Part shown: one piece after another, positions 26,094-35,028 of the stretch
Layout: the number at the start of each line of letters is the position of its first letter
Position numbering within the stretch: position 1 is the stretch's first letter
DNA from: Pirellulales bacterium
Lineage (GTDB): Bacteria > Planctomycetota > Planctomycetia > Pirellulales > DATAWG01
Assembly: GCA_035939775.1 (NCBI GenBank)
Contig: DASZFO010000159.1
Location: 1 to 64,000, forward strand
Reading direction: 5' to 3'
Length of the DNA stretch: 64,000 bases
Program-made: the position numbers and the translations under genes
Notes under the pieces: generated by a model
Told to the model about the DNA's origin: nothing
The model's input: only the letters and a program-made list of their open reading frames with translations
The model's database searches: none

Positions 26094-28013
26094 ATGATCC
26101 TGTTGAGCGTTGAATCCATCGTCAAGCATTTTGGCCCCGATCCGGTGCTCGACGGCGTGACGTTCGAGGTTCGGCCGCGCGAGCGGATCGGTCTGGTCGG
26201 GCCGAACGGGGCCGGGAAGACGACGTTGCTCAAGATTCTCGCCGCCGAGGAGCAAGCCGACTCGGGCGTCGCCGAGCTGCATCCCTCGGCGCGGCTCGCC
26301 TATCTCGAACAGCAGCCGCTCGTCACGCCGGGACGCACGCTTTGGGACGAAGCCCGCGGCGGGCTCGAGCACCTCGTCAACATGGGGCGCGACGCGGAGG
26401 AAACGGCTCGGGCCTTGAGCGAGGCGACCGAACCACGCGACCGCGACCGGCTCGGCAAGCAGTTCGATCGCTTGCAGCATCAATTGCACCTGCACGGGGC
26501 ATATAACTTCGATCACAAAATCGAGCGGGTGCTGGGAGGTCTCGGATTCGGTCCGGACTGTTTTCAACAGTCGGTCGAGACCTTGAGCGGCGGACAGCAG
26601 AATCGGCTCATGCTGGCACGCATCCTGCTGGCCGAGCCGGACATCATGCTCTTGGACGAGCCGTCGAATCATCTTGACATCGAGGCGACCGAGTGGCTCG
26701 AAGCGTTTCTGAGCGAAAGCGAGCAGGCGATGATCATCGTCAGCCACGATCGCTATTTTCTTGATCGCGTGACCAATCGCACGCTCGAACTTTATCGCGG
26801 CGAGGTCCAGTCGTTCCCCGGCAATTTCTCGGCCTATTGGCGACAGAAGGCCGAGCGACGGGAGGTGCAGCGGCGGACCTACGACAAGCAACAGATTGAG
26901 ATCGCCAAGACGGAGGATTTCATCCGGCGGAACTTCTACGGCCAGAAGAGTGCTCAGGCGAAGGACCGCGAAAAGAAGCTGGCCCGCATCGAGCGCATCG
27001 CCGAGCCGCGCGAGATTACCGCGCCCAGGATGGGATTTCCCGAGGTGAAGCCCAGCGGCGAGATCGTCTTGCGGGCCGAGCACTTGGCGAAGGCGTTTGA
27101 CCGGCCGCTGTTTCGCGAGCTATCGTTTCAGATCGAGCGCGGCCAACGGTGGGGCATCCTGGGACCTAATGGCTCGGGCAAGACCACGCTGCTGCGTTGC
27201 CTGATCGCCAGCGAGCCGCTCGACGAAGGATCGGTCCATCTAGGGACGGGCGTGCGGATCGGCTATTTCGACCAATTGCTCGGCGAATTGGACGACGACG
27301 CGCAAGTGGTCGATGCGATCCGTCCGCCGCACAAACAGTTCACTGAGCCGCAGCGCCGCGAGCATCTCGCCCGCTTCGGCTTGACCGCCGACATGGTTTT
27401 TCAGCCGGTGAAGAGCCTCAGCGGCGGCGAGCGGAATCGGGCGGCGCTGGCGCGGCTGGCGACGCTCGATGCCAACTTTCTCGTGCTCGACGAGCCCACG
27501 AACCATCTCGATCTCTGGGCCCGCGATTCGCTCGAGCGCTCGCTCTCTGAATTCGACGGAACCGTGCTCCTGGTCAGCCACGATCGCTACTTTCTGAATC
27601 GCGTCGTCGATCACCTGCTGATCGTCGAGCCGGGCCGATTTCGGATCGTCAACGGGAACTACGATGCGTACCTGCACCTTGTCTCGCGTGGCTTGGCCGC
27701 CGGCGAGGCGACGGTGGAGGACCAGATGGAGAAAAATCCGGCGACTGTCGGAGCGGCTTCAGCGACCAAGGACTCGACCGATGTCAAACCCGCCAAACGG
27801 AAACGCAGATTTCCTTATCGAAAGGTGGCGGATTTGGAGCGCGAGATTCTCGATCAAGAAACTCGTTTGGATGAATTGAACGTCGCGCTGGCCGATCCGC
27901 AGACCCACCGCGACGGCGGCCGAGTGCGGGAGGTGAAGGCCGACATCCTGACGGCAAAGGAGACGCTGCGGACGCTTTACGAACATTGGGAAGAGGCCGT
28001 GGAGTTGAATTGA
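26094..28013 (+). CDS. ABC-F family ATP-binding protein
   Basis: 639 aa with two ABC domains and no membrane helices. Domain 1: Walker A GPNGAGKTTLLK, signature LSGGQQNRLML, Walker B LLDEPSNHLD. Domain 2: GPNGSGKTTLLR, LSGGERNRAAL, VLDEPTNHLD. The interdomain linker (about 240-310) is charged and helical, and a C-terminal coiled coil (about 560-635) follows a KRKRRFPYRK basic patch, as in the Uup/EttA/YheS group. ABC-F proteins act on the ribosome or DNA. The C-terminal extension favours a Uup-like member, but subfamily assignment needs a tree. Confidence 0.9.
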   Translation: MILLSVESIVKHFGPDPVLDGVTFEVRPRERIGLVGPNGAGKTTLLKILAAEEQADSGVAELHPSARLAYLEQQPLVTPGRTLWDEARGGLEHLVNMGRDAEETARALSEATEPRDRDRLGKQFDRLQHQLHLHGAYNFDHKIERVLGGLGFGPDCFQQSVETLSGGQQNRLMLARILLAEPDIMLLDEPSNHLDIEATEWLEAFLSESEQAMIIVSHDRYFLDRVTNRTLELYRGEVQSFPGNFSAYWRQKAERREVQRRTYDKQQIEIAKTEDFIRRNFYGQKSAQAKDREKKLARIERIAEPREITAPRMGFPEVKPSGEIVLRAEHLAKAFDRPLFRELSFQIERGQRWGILGPNGSGKTTLLRCLIASEPLDEGSVHLGTGVRIGYFDQLLGELDDDAQVVDAIRPPHKQFTEPQRREHLARFGLTADMVFQPVKSLSGGERNRAALARLATLDANFLVLDEPTNHLDLWARDSLERSLSEFDGTVLLVSHDRYFLNRVVDHLLIVEPGRFRIVNGNYDAYLHLVSRGLAAGEATVEDQMEKNPATVGAASATKDSTDVKPAKRKRRFPYRKVADLEREILDQETRLDELNVALADPQTHRDGGRVREVKADILTAKETLRTLYEHWEEAVELN

Positions 28014-28286
28014 GCGCCTCTGCTTTTCGGCCGATCCGCAGTCTTGCCCGAATCTGGGCGGACTTTGCCGGCTTTATTGATAAGACCGTTCAGACCCGAC
28101 TCTGAGTCTCGTTGTGCACCAACTTAGCGCGCGAGTTCGTCAAGACCTAACGGCCTGGGCAATCTGTGCAGCGACGACGAGTGCGCATGGATTCGGTTGT
28201 ACGCGAAATGTCGATAGGTCTGGTAATCCCGCTCGTAATGGATTTGTGGCGGCGGGGCCGCGCGGCACGACGAATGGAATCGCACG

Positions 28287-30032
28287 ATGCAGTTTTCGAA
28301 TACAACCCAAATGCTGGCCAGGGCGCCACGGCGTTTAGAGCCTATCCGAGAACTGGCTGCGGAGAGGGGGACAGTCCCCTTTGGTTCCCGACCATCTGGC
28401 GATGGTGCCCGCTCCACAAAGGGGGACAGTCCCCGGCGGTTCTCGGATAGGCTGTTAGTCGGTGTCGCGATTGTTTTGATCGGCTTGATCTGCGGCTGCA
28501 CGCCGTGGGGCGAGTACGTTCACAACGGATTCAAAGTCGGGCCAAACTATGGCCGGCCCGCGGCTCCGGTCGCCCGCGACTGGATCGACGCCAACGACGT
28601 GCACGTGCGGCACGATGAACAAGAGCAAACCCGTTGGTGGAGCGTGTTCCACGATCCGGCGCTCGACGCGCTGATCTGCACGGCCTACCGCCAGAACCTG
28701 ACGTTGCGGGCCGCCGGATTCCGGATCCTCGAAGCCCGGGCGCAACTCGGTATCGATACGGGCAATCTCTTCCCTCAAACGCAAGACGCCGCTGGCGCTT
28801 ATCGCCATAGCGAAGCCAGCCGGGAAAATGGCGGAGGAGGAGGCGGGGGTAGTCGATTCAGCAACAATGTCAACTTCGGCTTCAATATGGCCTGGGAACT
28901 CGATTTCTGGGGGCGCTTCCGGCGGGCCATCGAATCCGATTCGGCAAGTCTCGACGCCTCGGTCGAACTCTACGACGCAGCTTTGCTCACACTCCTGGGC
29001 GACATCGCCACCGATTACGTGCAGATGCGCACGACCGAGCAGCAGATCAAGTACGCGGAGGAAAATGTAAGGATTCAACGCGAGACATTGCGCATCGTCG
29101 AAGTCCAGGTCGTCGGGCCCGGTCATAGCGAATTGGATATCGACCAGGCTCGGAGCACGCTATTGGCCACCGAAGCCGCAATTCCTGAGCTAGAAATCAG
29201 CTTGCGTCAATCGATTACCCAACTCTGCATCCTGCTCGGAATTCCGCCGGAGGATTTGCGAGCCCGGCTCGGCCCCGGTCCGATTCCGACGGCGCCCGCG
29301 GAGGTAGTCGTCGGCATCCCGGCCGATCTGCTCCGCCGCCGGCCGGACGTGCGAGCCGCCGAGCGGCAACTGGCCGCCCAGTGTGCACTGATCGGCGTCG
29401 CCGAATCGGCCTTCTACCCCGCGATTTCGATCAATGGCAGCTATGGATGGTCCGCGTCGAATCTCAGCCATCTTTTTGAGCCCAACGCGATCACTGGCTC
29501 GGTCGGACCGTCGTTTCAATGGAATGTACTCAACTACGGCCGGATTCTGAACGGCGTTCGCTTCCAGGACGCCAAGTTCCAGGAACTCCTGGCAACCTAT
29601 CAAAACACCGTGCTTGCCGCTAATCAGGACGTGGAAAACGGATTGGTGACCTTCTTGCGCGGTCAAGTGCGCACTCAGCTTCAGCAGGAGGCAGTGGATG
29701 CCGCCAGAAAAGCCGTCGATATCGCGACGTTTAAGTATAAGTCCGGAAGCGCGAATTTCACTACCGTCACGCAGGTCCAACAAACTCTCGTCGTGCAGGA
29801 AAACACGCTGGCTCAAGCGCAAGGCGAGATCGTCACCGGCTTAATCCAAGTTTATCGAGCATTGGGAGGCGGATGGCAGATTCGCTTGACGGGATGCAAT
29901 GAAAACCTTCCGCCGCCGGGAGTCGCCCCCGCGCCCTGGCAGCCGCCCAAGGAGTCGGAAGAGGTGCCTGCCCCGACCGACGTGACGCCGCCACCGCTGC
30001 CGCAGAAGACGCCCGAGAATAACAAGAACTAG
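28287..30032 (+). CDS. RND efflux outer-membrane factor lipoprotein, with repeat inserted in its signal peptide
   Basis: 581 aa TolC/NodT-type outer-membrane factor. The lipoprotein signal core LLVGVAIVLIGLICGC precedes the mature start CTPWGEYVHNGFKVGPNYGR. Two OEP repeats follow, with paired ELEISLRQSITQLCILLG and LLRRRPDVRAAERQLAAQ motifs. It is a close paralogue of the factor at 39863-41440; both starts are preceded by the shared CGAATGGAATCG, which supports ATG 28287. Between MQFSNTTQMLARAPRR and the hydrophobic core lie 41 codons encoded by a palindromic element (28335-28457), so the n-region of the signal is greatly lengthened. No pump gene is adjacent, so it may serve an unlinked pump. 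Confidence 0.85.
   Translation: MQFSNTTQMLARAPRRLEPIRELAAERGTVPFGSRPSGDGARSTKGDSPRRFSDRLLVGVAIVLIGLICGCTPWGEYVHNGFKVGPNYGRPAAPVARDWIDANDVHVRHDEQEQTRWWSVFHDPALDALICTAYRQNLTLRAAGFRILEARAQLGIDTGNLFPQTQDAAGAYRHSEASRENGGGGGGGSRFSNNVNFGFNMAWELDFWGRFRRAIESDSASLDASVELYDAALLTLLGDIATDYVQMRTTEQQIKYAEENVRIQRETLRIVEVQVVGPGHSELDIDQARSTLLATEAAIPELEISLRQSITQLCILLGIPPEDLRARLGPGPIPTAPAEVVVGIPADLLRRRPDVRAAERQLAAQCALIGVAESAFYPAISINGSYGWSASNLSHLFEPNAITGSVGPSFQWNVLNYGRILNGVRFQDAKFQELLATYQNTVLAANQDVENGLVTFLRGQVRTQLQQEAVDAARKAVDIATFKYKSGSANFTTVTQVQQTLVVQENTLAQAQGEIVTGLIQVYRALGGGWQIRLTGCNENLPPPGVAPAPWQPPKESEEVPAPTDVTPPPLPQKTPENNKN
28335..28457 (+). repeat. In-frame GGGGACAGTCCCC palindromic element, copy B (longest)
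   Basis: 123 bp, exactly 41 codons. Terminal inverted repeats AGCCTATCCGAGAAC (28339-28353) and GTTCTCGGATAGGCT (28439-28453) are perfect over 15 bases and extend to TTAGAG/TGTTA. Two GGGGACAGTCCCC 13-mers lie at 28367-28379 and 28422-28434, with a longer central loop than copies A and C (18 extra bases, six codons). It lies within the signal-peptide-encoding part of the outer-membrane factor gene, in the same frame as copy C. Confidence 0.9.
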
Positions 30033-30040
30033 GAATCTTT

Positions 30041-30439
30041 ATGCGACTGCCGTCCGCTCGTGCGCCTTTCGCCGCGAGACTTTTGCTCATTGGCGCCTTC
30101 GGCGTTGGGATGTTTTGCCAAGTTGCCCAGGCCGACGAGCCTGGCGGCTGGCATCTCTGGCCGGGGATTTGTCTGCATCCCCCCTGCATGATGTGTCCCG
30201 ACGATTATTGCCGGAAACCTATCCCACCTCTCTGCCCCGTCTGCTGCTTCGGATGCAATGACTATTGTCCCAAGCCTCTGCCGTGCATCGCGCCGGTGAA
30301 GTGCTGCGGTCCGGACGACTACTGCTGCAAACCGCTGCCGGTGATGCTGCCGCTCTGCCCAACGCCGTGTTACACGTGCGGCCCGCCACCGGCCTGCGGT
30401 TGCCAGCACGAACACTGCGGCAGCGGATCGGCACATTGA
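30041..30439 (+). CDS. Secreted Cys/Pro-rich protein
   Basis: 132 aa. Signal peptide to about residue 31 (LLLIGAFGVGMFCQVAQA). The mature part has about 24 cysteines and repeated units of the form C-x-DDYC-x-KP-x-P (MCPDDYCRKPIP, GCNDYCPKPLP, CCGPDDYCCKPLP), then a His/Cys-rich end GCQHEHCGSGSAH. The repeats could bind metal or form a disulfide-rich surface layer; nothing more specific is supported. It starts 8 bases after the outer-membrane factor gene, so the two are probably co-expressed. Confidence 0.75.
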   Translation: MRLPSARAPFAARLLLIGAFGVGMFCQVAQADEPGGWHLWPGICLHPPCMMCPDDYCRKPIPPLCPVCCFGCNDYCPKPLPCIAPVKCCGPDDYCCKPLPVMLPLCPTPCYTCGPPPACGCQHEHCGSGSAH

Positions 30440-30751
30440 TTTGAGATCGCTCGCAATTGCCAAGCGCCCGACGCGGAGCCGACGCTGCAAGCGTCGGCAT
30501 CGATGCTGGCTACAGCCCGCGAGTATCTTGGAGACGAAACAACGTCGCGCTGGCACTGGCCGGGCCAAGACGTCGCCGCGCTGGCCCCATCCTCCGCGGA
30601 TTTCCAGCCTGCACTCAATCACCGTCAAATCGGCCTTTTGCCGGCGGGCAGTCGGCGGTACACTCTCCCGCCGCGTTTAGAAGCGGCCAGGCCGCAAGGA
30701 TGCGGTTGAGGCGGTTGGATTCATCTTCCCGCCGTTTGCCAAGGAGAAGGC
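30440..30751. other. 312-base gene-free region with CCGACGCT hairpin
   Basis: No credible coding frame. At 30478-30498 GCCGACGCT and AGCGTCGGC form a near-perfect hairpin that recurs at 35051-35069 and 51964-51984. The rest is GC-rich, with no U-run terminator after the Cys-rich gene and no promoter I would assign. Confidence 0.6.
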
Positions 30752-32422
30752 ATGTCGGTAACTAAGCATTCGAATAATCCGCGTTTGTCGGTGGCGATGA
30801 TTGCCCGTGACGCCGAGCATTTGATCGCCGCGTCGCTCGATAGCGTCCGCGAGATGGCCGACGAAATCATCGTGGCCGACACCGGCTCCATCGATCGGAC
30901 TCGGCACGTGGCGCTGGCCCGGGCGACGCACGTCGTGACGATCCCTTGGATCGACGACTTTTCGGCTGCCCGCAACGCTTGCCTCGATCGGGCGAAAGGA
31001 GATTGGGTCCTCTGGCTCGATGCCGGCGAAACGATCGACGCCGCCACCGCCGATGAGATTCGGCGATTTGTCGATGAAGATGCCGATCCATCGCAGGCCT
31101 ATCTGATCCTCGTCCAGCTCCCGCCGGCCCAGGATAATCTGGCTGGAGAGCAGGTCGCGCGCATTCGCTTGATGCCGAACAAGAAGGAAATTCGGTTTCG
31201 CGGCCGAGTCCGCGAGAACCTGCGGGGCGCACTCGGCGCGCTCGGAATGTCGATCGAGCCGACTTCATGGTGCATCCACCGCACAGCGGCCGATCACGAT
31301 CCGGCGATCAAATCGCGGAAGGCCCGCCGCGACCTGAAGCTGGCGGAGCTGGAAATCCGCGACCGCGGTCCGGCGGCCAGCCCGTTGATCGCGTCGGGCG
31401 AGGCCTGGACCAACCTGGGTGAATCGCGGCAGGCGATCGATTGCTTTCAGCAGGCGCTGGCCCTATCCGGTCGCGGCTCGACGGAAATGCTCGAGGCCTA
31501 TTACGGAATGCTCGCCACCTTAGAGCCGTTCCGAGAACCGCCTGCGGAGAGGGGGACAGTCTCCTTTTGTTCCGAAGACTCCACAAAAGGGGACAGTCCC
31601 CGGCGGTTCTCGCAGCCACAGGACCACGATCTCCAGATCAAGACCTGCTTGGAAGCGCTGGAGATCTTTCCGTTCGACGCCCAGTTGCTCTGCGCCATTG
31701 CCAGCTACATGCAGAATCGCGGGCGGATTGATTTGGCCAACCGGGCCTATCAATCGGCCGTCACGCATGGGCAAATCAATCTCGAGACCTGGCATCTCAC
31801 CTCGCTGCACGAAGTGGCGGCGAGCTGCCTTAGCCTGTCGCTCGAATTATTGAACCAAGACGATGACGCCAGGCACGTGCTGGAAGAGGCGTTGTCCGCC
31901 GGCGGCGATGCCGTACGCCTGCGGCGCCGCTTGATCGATCTGCACATCAAGCACGATCGCCGGAAGGAGGCGTTGGAGCAGGTCGGCTTGCTCCCGGGCC
32001 AGAGCGGGCAGCTCGATGTCCTGCGGACGGCGGTTCGCGGAGCTTGTCTGGCTGGAAAGAAGGAATGGAATTCCGCTCGCACGTTTCTTCAAACCGCCTA
32101 CGACGCCGGCTGCCGCGATCTCGTCTGTCTGCGCTGGCTGGCCGTCACGCTAATCGCTTGCGATCAACCCTCGGCGGCCGAGCCGATCCTGCGGCAATGG
32201 CAAGCCGCGGCGCCCGGCAATCTCGAAGCACAGAAATACGTCGAATCGCTGTCGGTTCAATCAAGTGCCACGAGCGGCTCATCCCGCGTTGCTCCGCTCG
32301 CGCCGGCGGATACCGAGCGGCGACTGCGAGGCGATGTCCCAACCAGTCCGGCCCTCGGCCTCTTCCCGCCGCACTCGGGCGGATTCTCCACAGTCGGCAT
32401 CAATGCGACGTCCGGCAAGTGA
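30752..32422 (+). CDS. Glycosyltransferase family 2 - TPR protein, with in-frame palindromic insertion
   Basis: 556 aa. GT2 domain in the first 230 residues: LSVAMIARDAEHLIAASLDS, the acidic DEIIVADTGSIDRT, WVLWLDAGETID (nucleotide-sugar/metal region) and VRENLRG. The C-terminal half consists of TPR-like helical pairs (ESRQAIDCFQQALALSGRG; QLLCAIASYMQNRGRIDLAN). Such SunS-like GT2-TPR fusions usually glycosylate proteins or peptides, or build surface glycans. Residues about 257-288 (from LEPFREPPAERGTVSFC on) come from a palindromic element at 31520-31609, in frame, between two TPR helices. ATG 30752 has AAGGAG 6 bases upstream. Confidence 0.82.
   Translation: MSVTKHSNNPRLSVAMIARDAEHLIAASLDSVREMADEIIVADTGSIDRTRHVALARATHVVTIPWIDDFSAARNACLDRAKGDWVLWLDAGETIDAATADEIRRFVDEDADPSQAYLILVQLPPAQDNLAGEQVARIRLMPNKKEIRFRGRVRENLRGALGALGMSIEPTSWCIHRTAADHDPAIKSRKARRDLKLAELEIRDRGPAASPLIASGEAWTNLGESRQAIDCFQQALALSGRGSTEMLEAYYGMLATLEPFREPPAERGTVSFCSEDSTKGDSPRRFSQPQDHDLQIKTCLEALEIFPFDAQLLCAIASYMQNRGRIDLANRAYQSAVTHGQINLETWHLTSLHEVAASCLSLSLELLNQDDDARHVLEEALSAGGDAVRLRRRLIDLHIKHDRRKEALEQVGLLPGQSGQLDVLRTAVRGACLAGKKEWNSARTFLQTAYDAGCRDLVCLRWLAVTLIACDQPSAAEPILRQWQAAAPGNLEAQKYVESLSVQSSATSGSSRVAPLAPADTERRLRGDVPTSPALGLFPPHSGGFSTVGINATSGK
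31520..31609 (+). repeat. In-frame palindromic element, copy C
   Basis: 90 bp from TTAGAGCC to GGCGGTTC within the GT2-TPR gene. Internal 13-mers are GGGGACAGTCTCC (one substitution) and GGGGACAGTCCCC, separated by TTTTGTTCCGAAGACTCCAC. It is in the same orientation and codon phase as copy B; the encoded AERGTV..STKGDSPRRFS is shared. It is nearly identical to the reverse complement of copy A. Confidence 0.9.
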
Positions 32423-32432
32423 CCGAGCCGAT

Positions 32433-33686
32433 TTACTTTCCCCGCTGATCGCCCGTGCCGCCCGTGCGGCGGACGCCGCGGCTTGCCGCATTGTCTGCGG
32501 ACTGCGGTGGAACGGCCGTCTTGAAGAGGGCATCATCGCTGGGGGGCGCCAAGGTCGGCTCGTTGCGGCCCGTTGCCGTCAACGTCGTCGGGGCCTTGAC
32601 CAGGATCATCATCGCGACGAGCCGGTCGGTGCCGATTGCCGGATCGGCCACGGCGAGCGCATATTCGCCAATATCGAGATTGTAGTCGCGCACCGTGGCC
32701 AACAGCGCGCGGCGCTGGCGAGCCAAATCGGCGTGACAGTTGAGCAGCGTTTGCAGGTCGGCCTGACCCTTGCCGCGAGATTCCTCCGCATAATGAACGG
32801 CCGACGAAGCGGCATGCAGAGCCGCGGTTCGGGCTTGGATCGCTTCAAGCCTGATGGGCAGCCCGCGATCGATTGCCCGAGTTCGCGGCGGGGGCACCCT
32901 TGAAGCAAACAACGTGTCAAAGTACGTGCGATAGGGTCCGACTAGGGGTGGATCGGCGGTCAACGGAAGTTGCGTGTTGCCGGCGATGCCAAACAGATCG
33001 GCCAACTCCTGCTGGGCAGTCGCAACGCCGAGACGCGCTTCGTGCATCCGCGCTTCGGCCGCCGCTCGAGCGGCGGATAGCTCGGAGGCCTCCAAGCCTT
33101 TTGCGGCCTCGATCAGCTCGAGGCGAGCCAATTCATCGGCGGCCCAGTTGTAATCCACCTCAGCCGCCGACAGTTTCCAATAATCGCGGACGACCCACGA
33201 CTGCCGGTTGCGGTCGTTGCCGGCGCGAGCGAACAATTCGAGCAGTGTCGTCGGCCGGCCGGCAAGCGCGGAATCCTTGGGAGCCGTCAGCCCCTGAGCG
33301 ATGAGATCCGCCGCGGCGGCCGCAGCCGCTTGGGCCGGTCCATTGGCATTGGTTTCGGCGGCCGTCCTGGCGTCGGTCGCGGCGGCATTGGTAGCCGGAG
33401 GGTTAGTCGTAAAACCGCTCGCTTGGCGAACCGCCGGGTCGACAATCGGCGCCCGCGGCACGGAGACCATGGGCGGACTTTCGTTGCCCGATTGACCCGT
33501 GTCGTCCGCCGTGCGACGTTTCATCACCGACTTCAGCGCCGATGGATCGGGACTTGCCGTCGTCGATCGGTCAGTTGATCGATCGCCCGCCGCCGGCGTC
33601 GGATTATCGTCCGCGACCGCCGGACCACCGCGGGCCAACTGCATCACGAATGTCCCGCAGGCGAAAAGCAGCATGATCTTGTTCAT
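32433..33686 (-). CDS. TolC-like coiled-coil secreted protein
   Basis: About 417 aa from Met 33686, which opens a signal peptide (MNKIMLLFACGTFVMQLARG, cleavage near AVADD). Starts further upstream bury this signal behind charged residues. After a Ser/Thr/Ala-rich low-complexity region (about 30-130) come long Ala/Glu/Arg helices (SELSAARAAAEARMHEARLG; QARTAALHAASSAVHYAEES) with the periodicity of outer-membrane-factor coiled coils, but without the canonical OEP motifs. I regard it as a divergent TolC-like or periplasmic coiled-coil protein. It is convergent with the GT2-TPR gene and divergent from the permease gene. Confidence 0.55.
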   Translation of the reverse strand: MNKIMLLFACGTFVMQLARGGPAVADDNPTPAAGDRSTDRSTTASPDPSALKSVMKRRTADDTGQSGNESPPMVSVPRAPIVDPAVRQASGFTTNPPATNAAATDARTAAETNANGPAQAAAAAAADLIAQGLTAPKDSALAGRPTTLLELFARAGNDRNRQSWVVRDYWKLSAAEVDYNWAADELARLELIEAAKGLEASELSAARAAAEARMHEARLGVATAQQELADLFGIAGNTQLPLTADPPLVGPYRTYFDTLFASRVPPPRTRAIDRGLPIRLEAIQARTAALHAASSAVHYAEESRGKGQADLQTLLNCHADLARQRRALLATVRDYNLDIGEYALAVADPAIGTDRLVAMMILVKAPTTLTATGRNEPTLAPPSDDALFKTAVPPQSADNAASRGVRRTGGTGDQRGK

Positions 33687-33867
33687 GATCGAACCTATTA
33701 GTGCAACGCGATTCCAAACCTTGATTTTCATCCAACTAGCGGCTGCCAGCAAGTAGCCTGACAATTTGCCCTACGAGCGTCAATGCGAGTGTGGGCGAAA
33801 ACGTTGCTTCCCATTAGAATTGGAACACGAACGCGGGATCGATTCACCCGCGCGGAGAACGACGGTT

Positions 33868-34992
33868 ATGCGGTTCACGACGATTGCCTGGAGAAATCTG
33901 CTGCGCCGCCCGACGCGGACGTTGCTGACCGTCGTCGGTCTGGCGATTGCCGTGGCGGCGGTCGTGGCGCTCGTGGGAATCTCCGACGGTTTCGAACGTT
34001 CCTACGTCAATCTGCTGCACGACCGGCAGGTCGAGCTGATCGTTCAGCGGGCCAGCGGGGGCAACAATCTCAATCGCTTGCTCGATCCGAGCCTTCGGAA
34101 GAGTTTGCAGGGTTTGGCTGAAGTGAACGAAGTGTTCCCCAGCCAGATGGACGTCACGTCGTTTCCCGACTACGACCTCTCGGCGGTCATCACGATCGGT
34201 TGGGAGCCCGGCTCGCGATTGATGAACCGGCTGGCAATCACCTCGGGCCGCACCCTCCGCCCCGGCGACCACGCCAAGGCAATCATCGGCGCCGTGTTGG
34301 CCGCGAACATGAACAAGAAGCCGGGCGAAAAGCTCACGATGTATGGCGAGGAGATCGAGATCGTCGGCGTCTTCGATAGCCACAGCGTCTTCGAGAACGG
34401 CTCGGTCTTCATGCCCATCGGAGAATTGCAGCGTTTGATGAGCACTCGGCTGGTCACGGCCTTCAGCGTCAGCGTGAACCGTCCCGACGATCCGGCTGAG
34501 GTGTCGGACGTGGCTCGGCGGATCGAGCGGATGGATCCGACGCTGGCTGCGCTGCCGGTCGCGGATTTCGTCGACAACATTCAGCAGATTCGCCTGGCTC
34601 GCGGAGTGGCCTGGGCCGTATCGGCGATCGCGCTGGTGATCGGGGCGATCGGAATGCTCAATACGATGGTGATGTCGGTCGCCGAGCGGGTCCGCGAGAT
34701 CGGCACCCTGCGGGCGATCGGTTGGACCAAGCGGCGCGTGATGTCGATCATCCTCTGCGAATCGATCTTGTTGAGCATCGGCGCAGCGGCGCTGGGCACT
34801 TTGACGGCGATCGGCCTGACGAAGTTCTTGAGCGGCTTCCGTTTAACGTCTGGCGTCATCGCGGGGCAGATCGCCCCGGCCGTGATCTTGCAGGGCTTGC
34901 TGGTCGCGATCCTGATCGGGATCAGCGGCGCCGCCTATCCGGCGTTCTGGGGCGCGAGCCAGCGCCCGACCGACGCCATGCGGCGGAAGTAG
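33868..34992 (+). CDS. FtsX/MacB-type ABC transporter permease
   Basis: 374 aa. N-terminal helix after AWRNLLRRPTRTLLTVVGLA, a large periplasmic MacB-PCD-like domain (about 45-240), then the FtsX domain with three helices (about 255-365) including MLNTMVMSVAERVREIGTLR and the IGWTKRR-x-V motif, ending GASQRPTDAMRRK. ATG 33868 has GGAG upstream and directly precedes the conserved start. Its ATPase partner normally lies next to it but is absent here, so that gene must be elsewhere. Family members drive lipoprotein release, peptide export or cell-wall hydrolase control. Confidence 0.88.
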   Translation: MRFTTIAWRNLLRRPTRTLLTVVGLAIAVAAVVALVGISDGFERSYVNLLHDRQVELIVQRASGGNNLNRLLDPSLRKSLQGLAEVNEVFPSQMDVTSFPDYDLSAVITIGWEPGSRLMNRLAITSGRTLRPGDHAKAIIGAVLAANMNKKPGEKLTMYGEEIEIVGVFDSHSVFENGSVFMPIGELQRLMSTRLVTAFSVSVNRPDDPAEVSDVARRIERMDPTLAALPVADFVDNIQQIRLARGVAWAVSAIALVIGAIGMLNTMVMSVAERVREIGTLRAIGWTKRRVMSIILCESILLSIGAAALGTLTAIGLTKFLSGFRLTSGVIAGQIAPAVILQGLLVAILIGISGAAYPAFWGASQRPTDAMRRK

Positions 34993-35028
34993 AAAGTAGG
35001 GCATGCTGGGCATGCCAACTAAACTGTG

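Noticed and set aside
19295-31609. CRISPR array
   Set aside because: The GGGGACTGTCCCC copies are 3-9 kb apart, lie inside genes and have no regular spacers. No cas genes are present.
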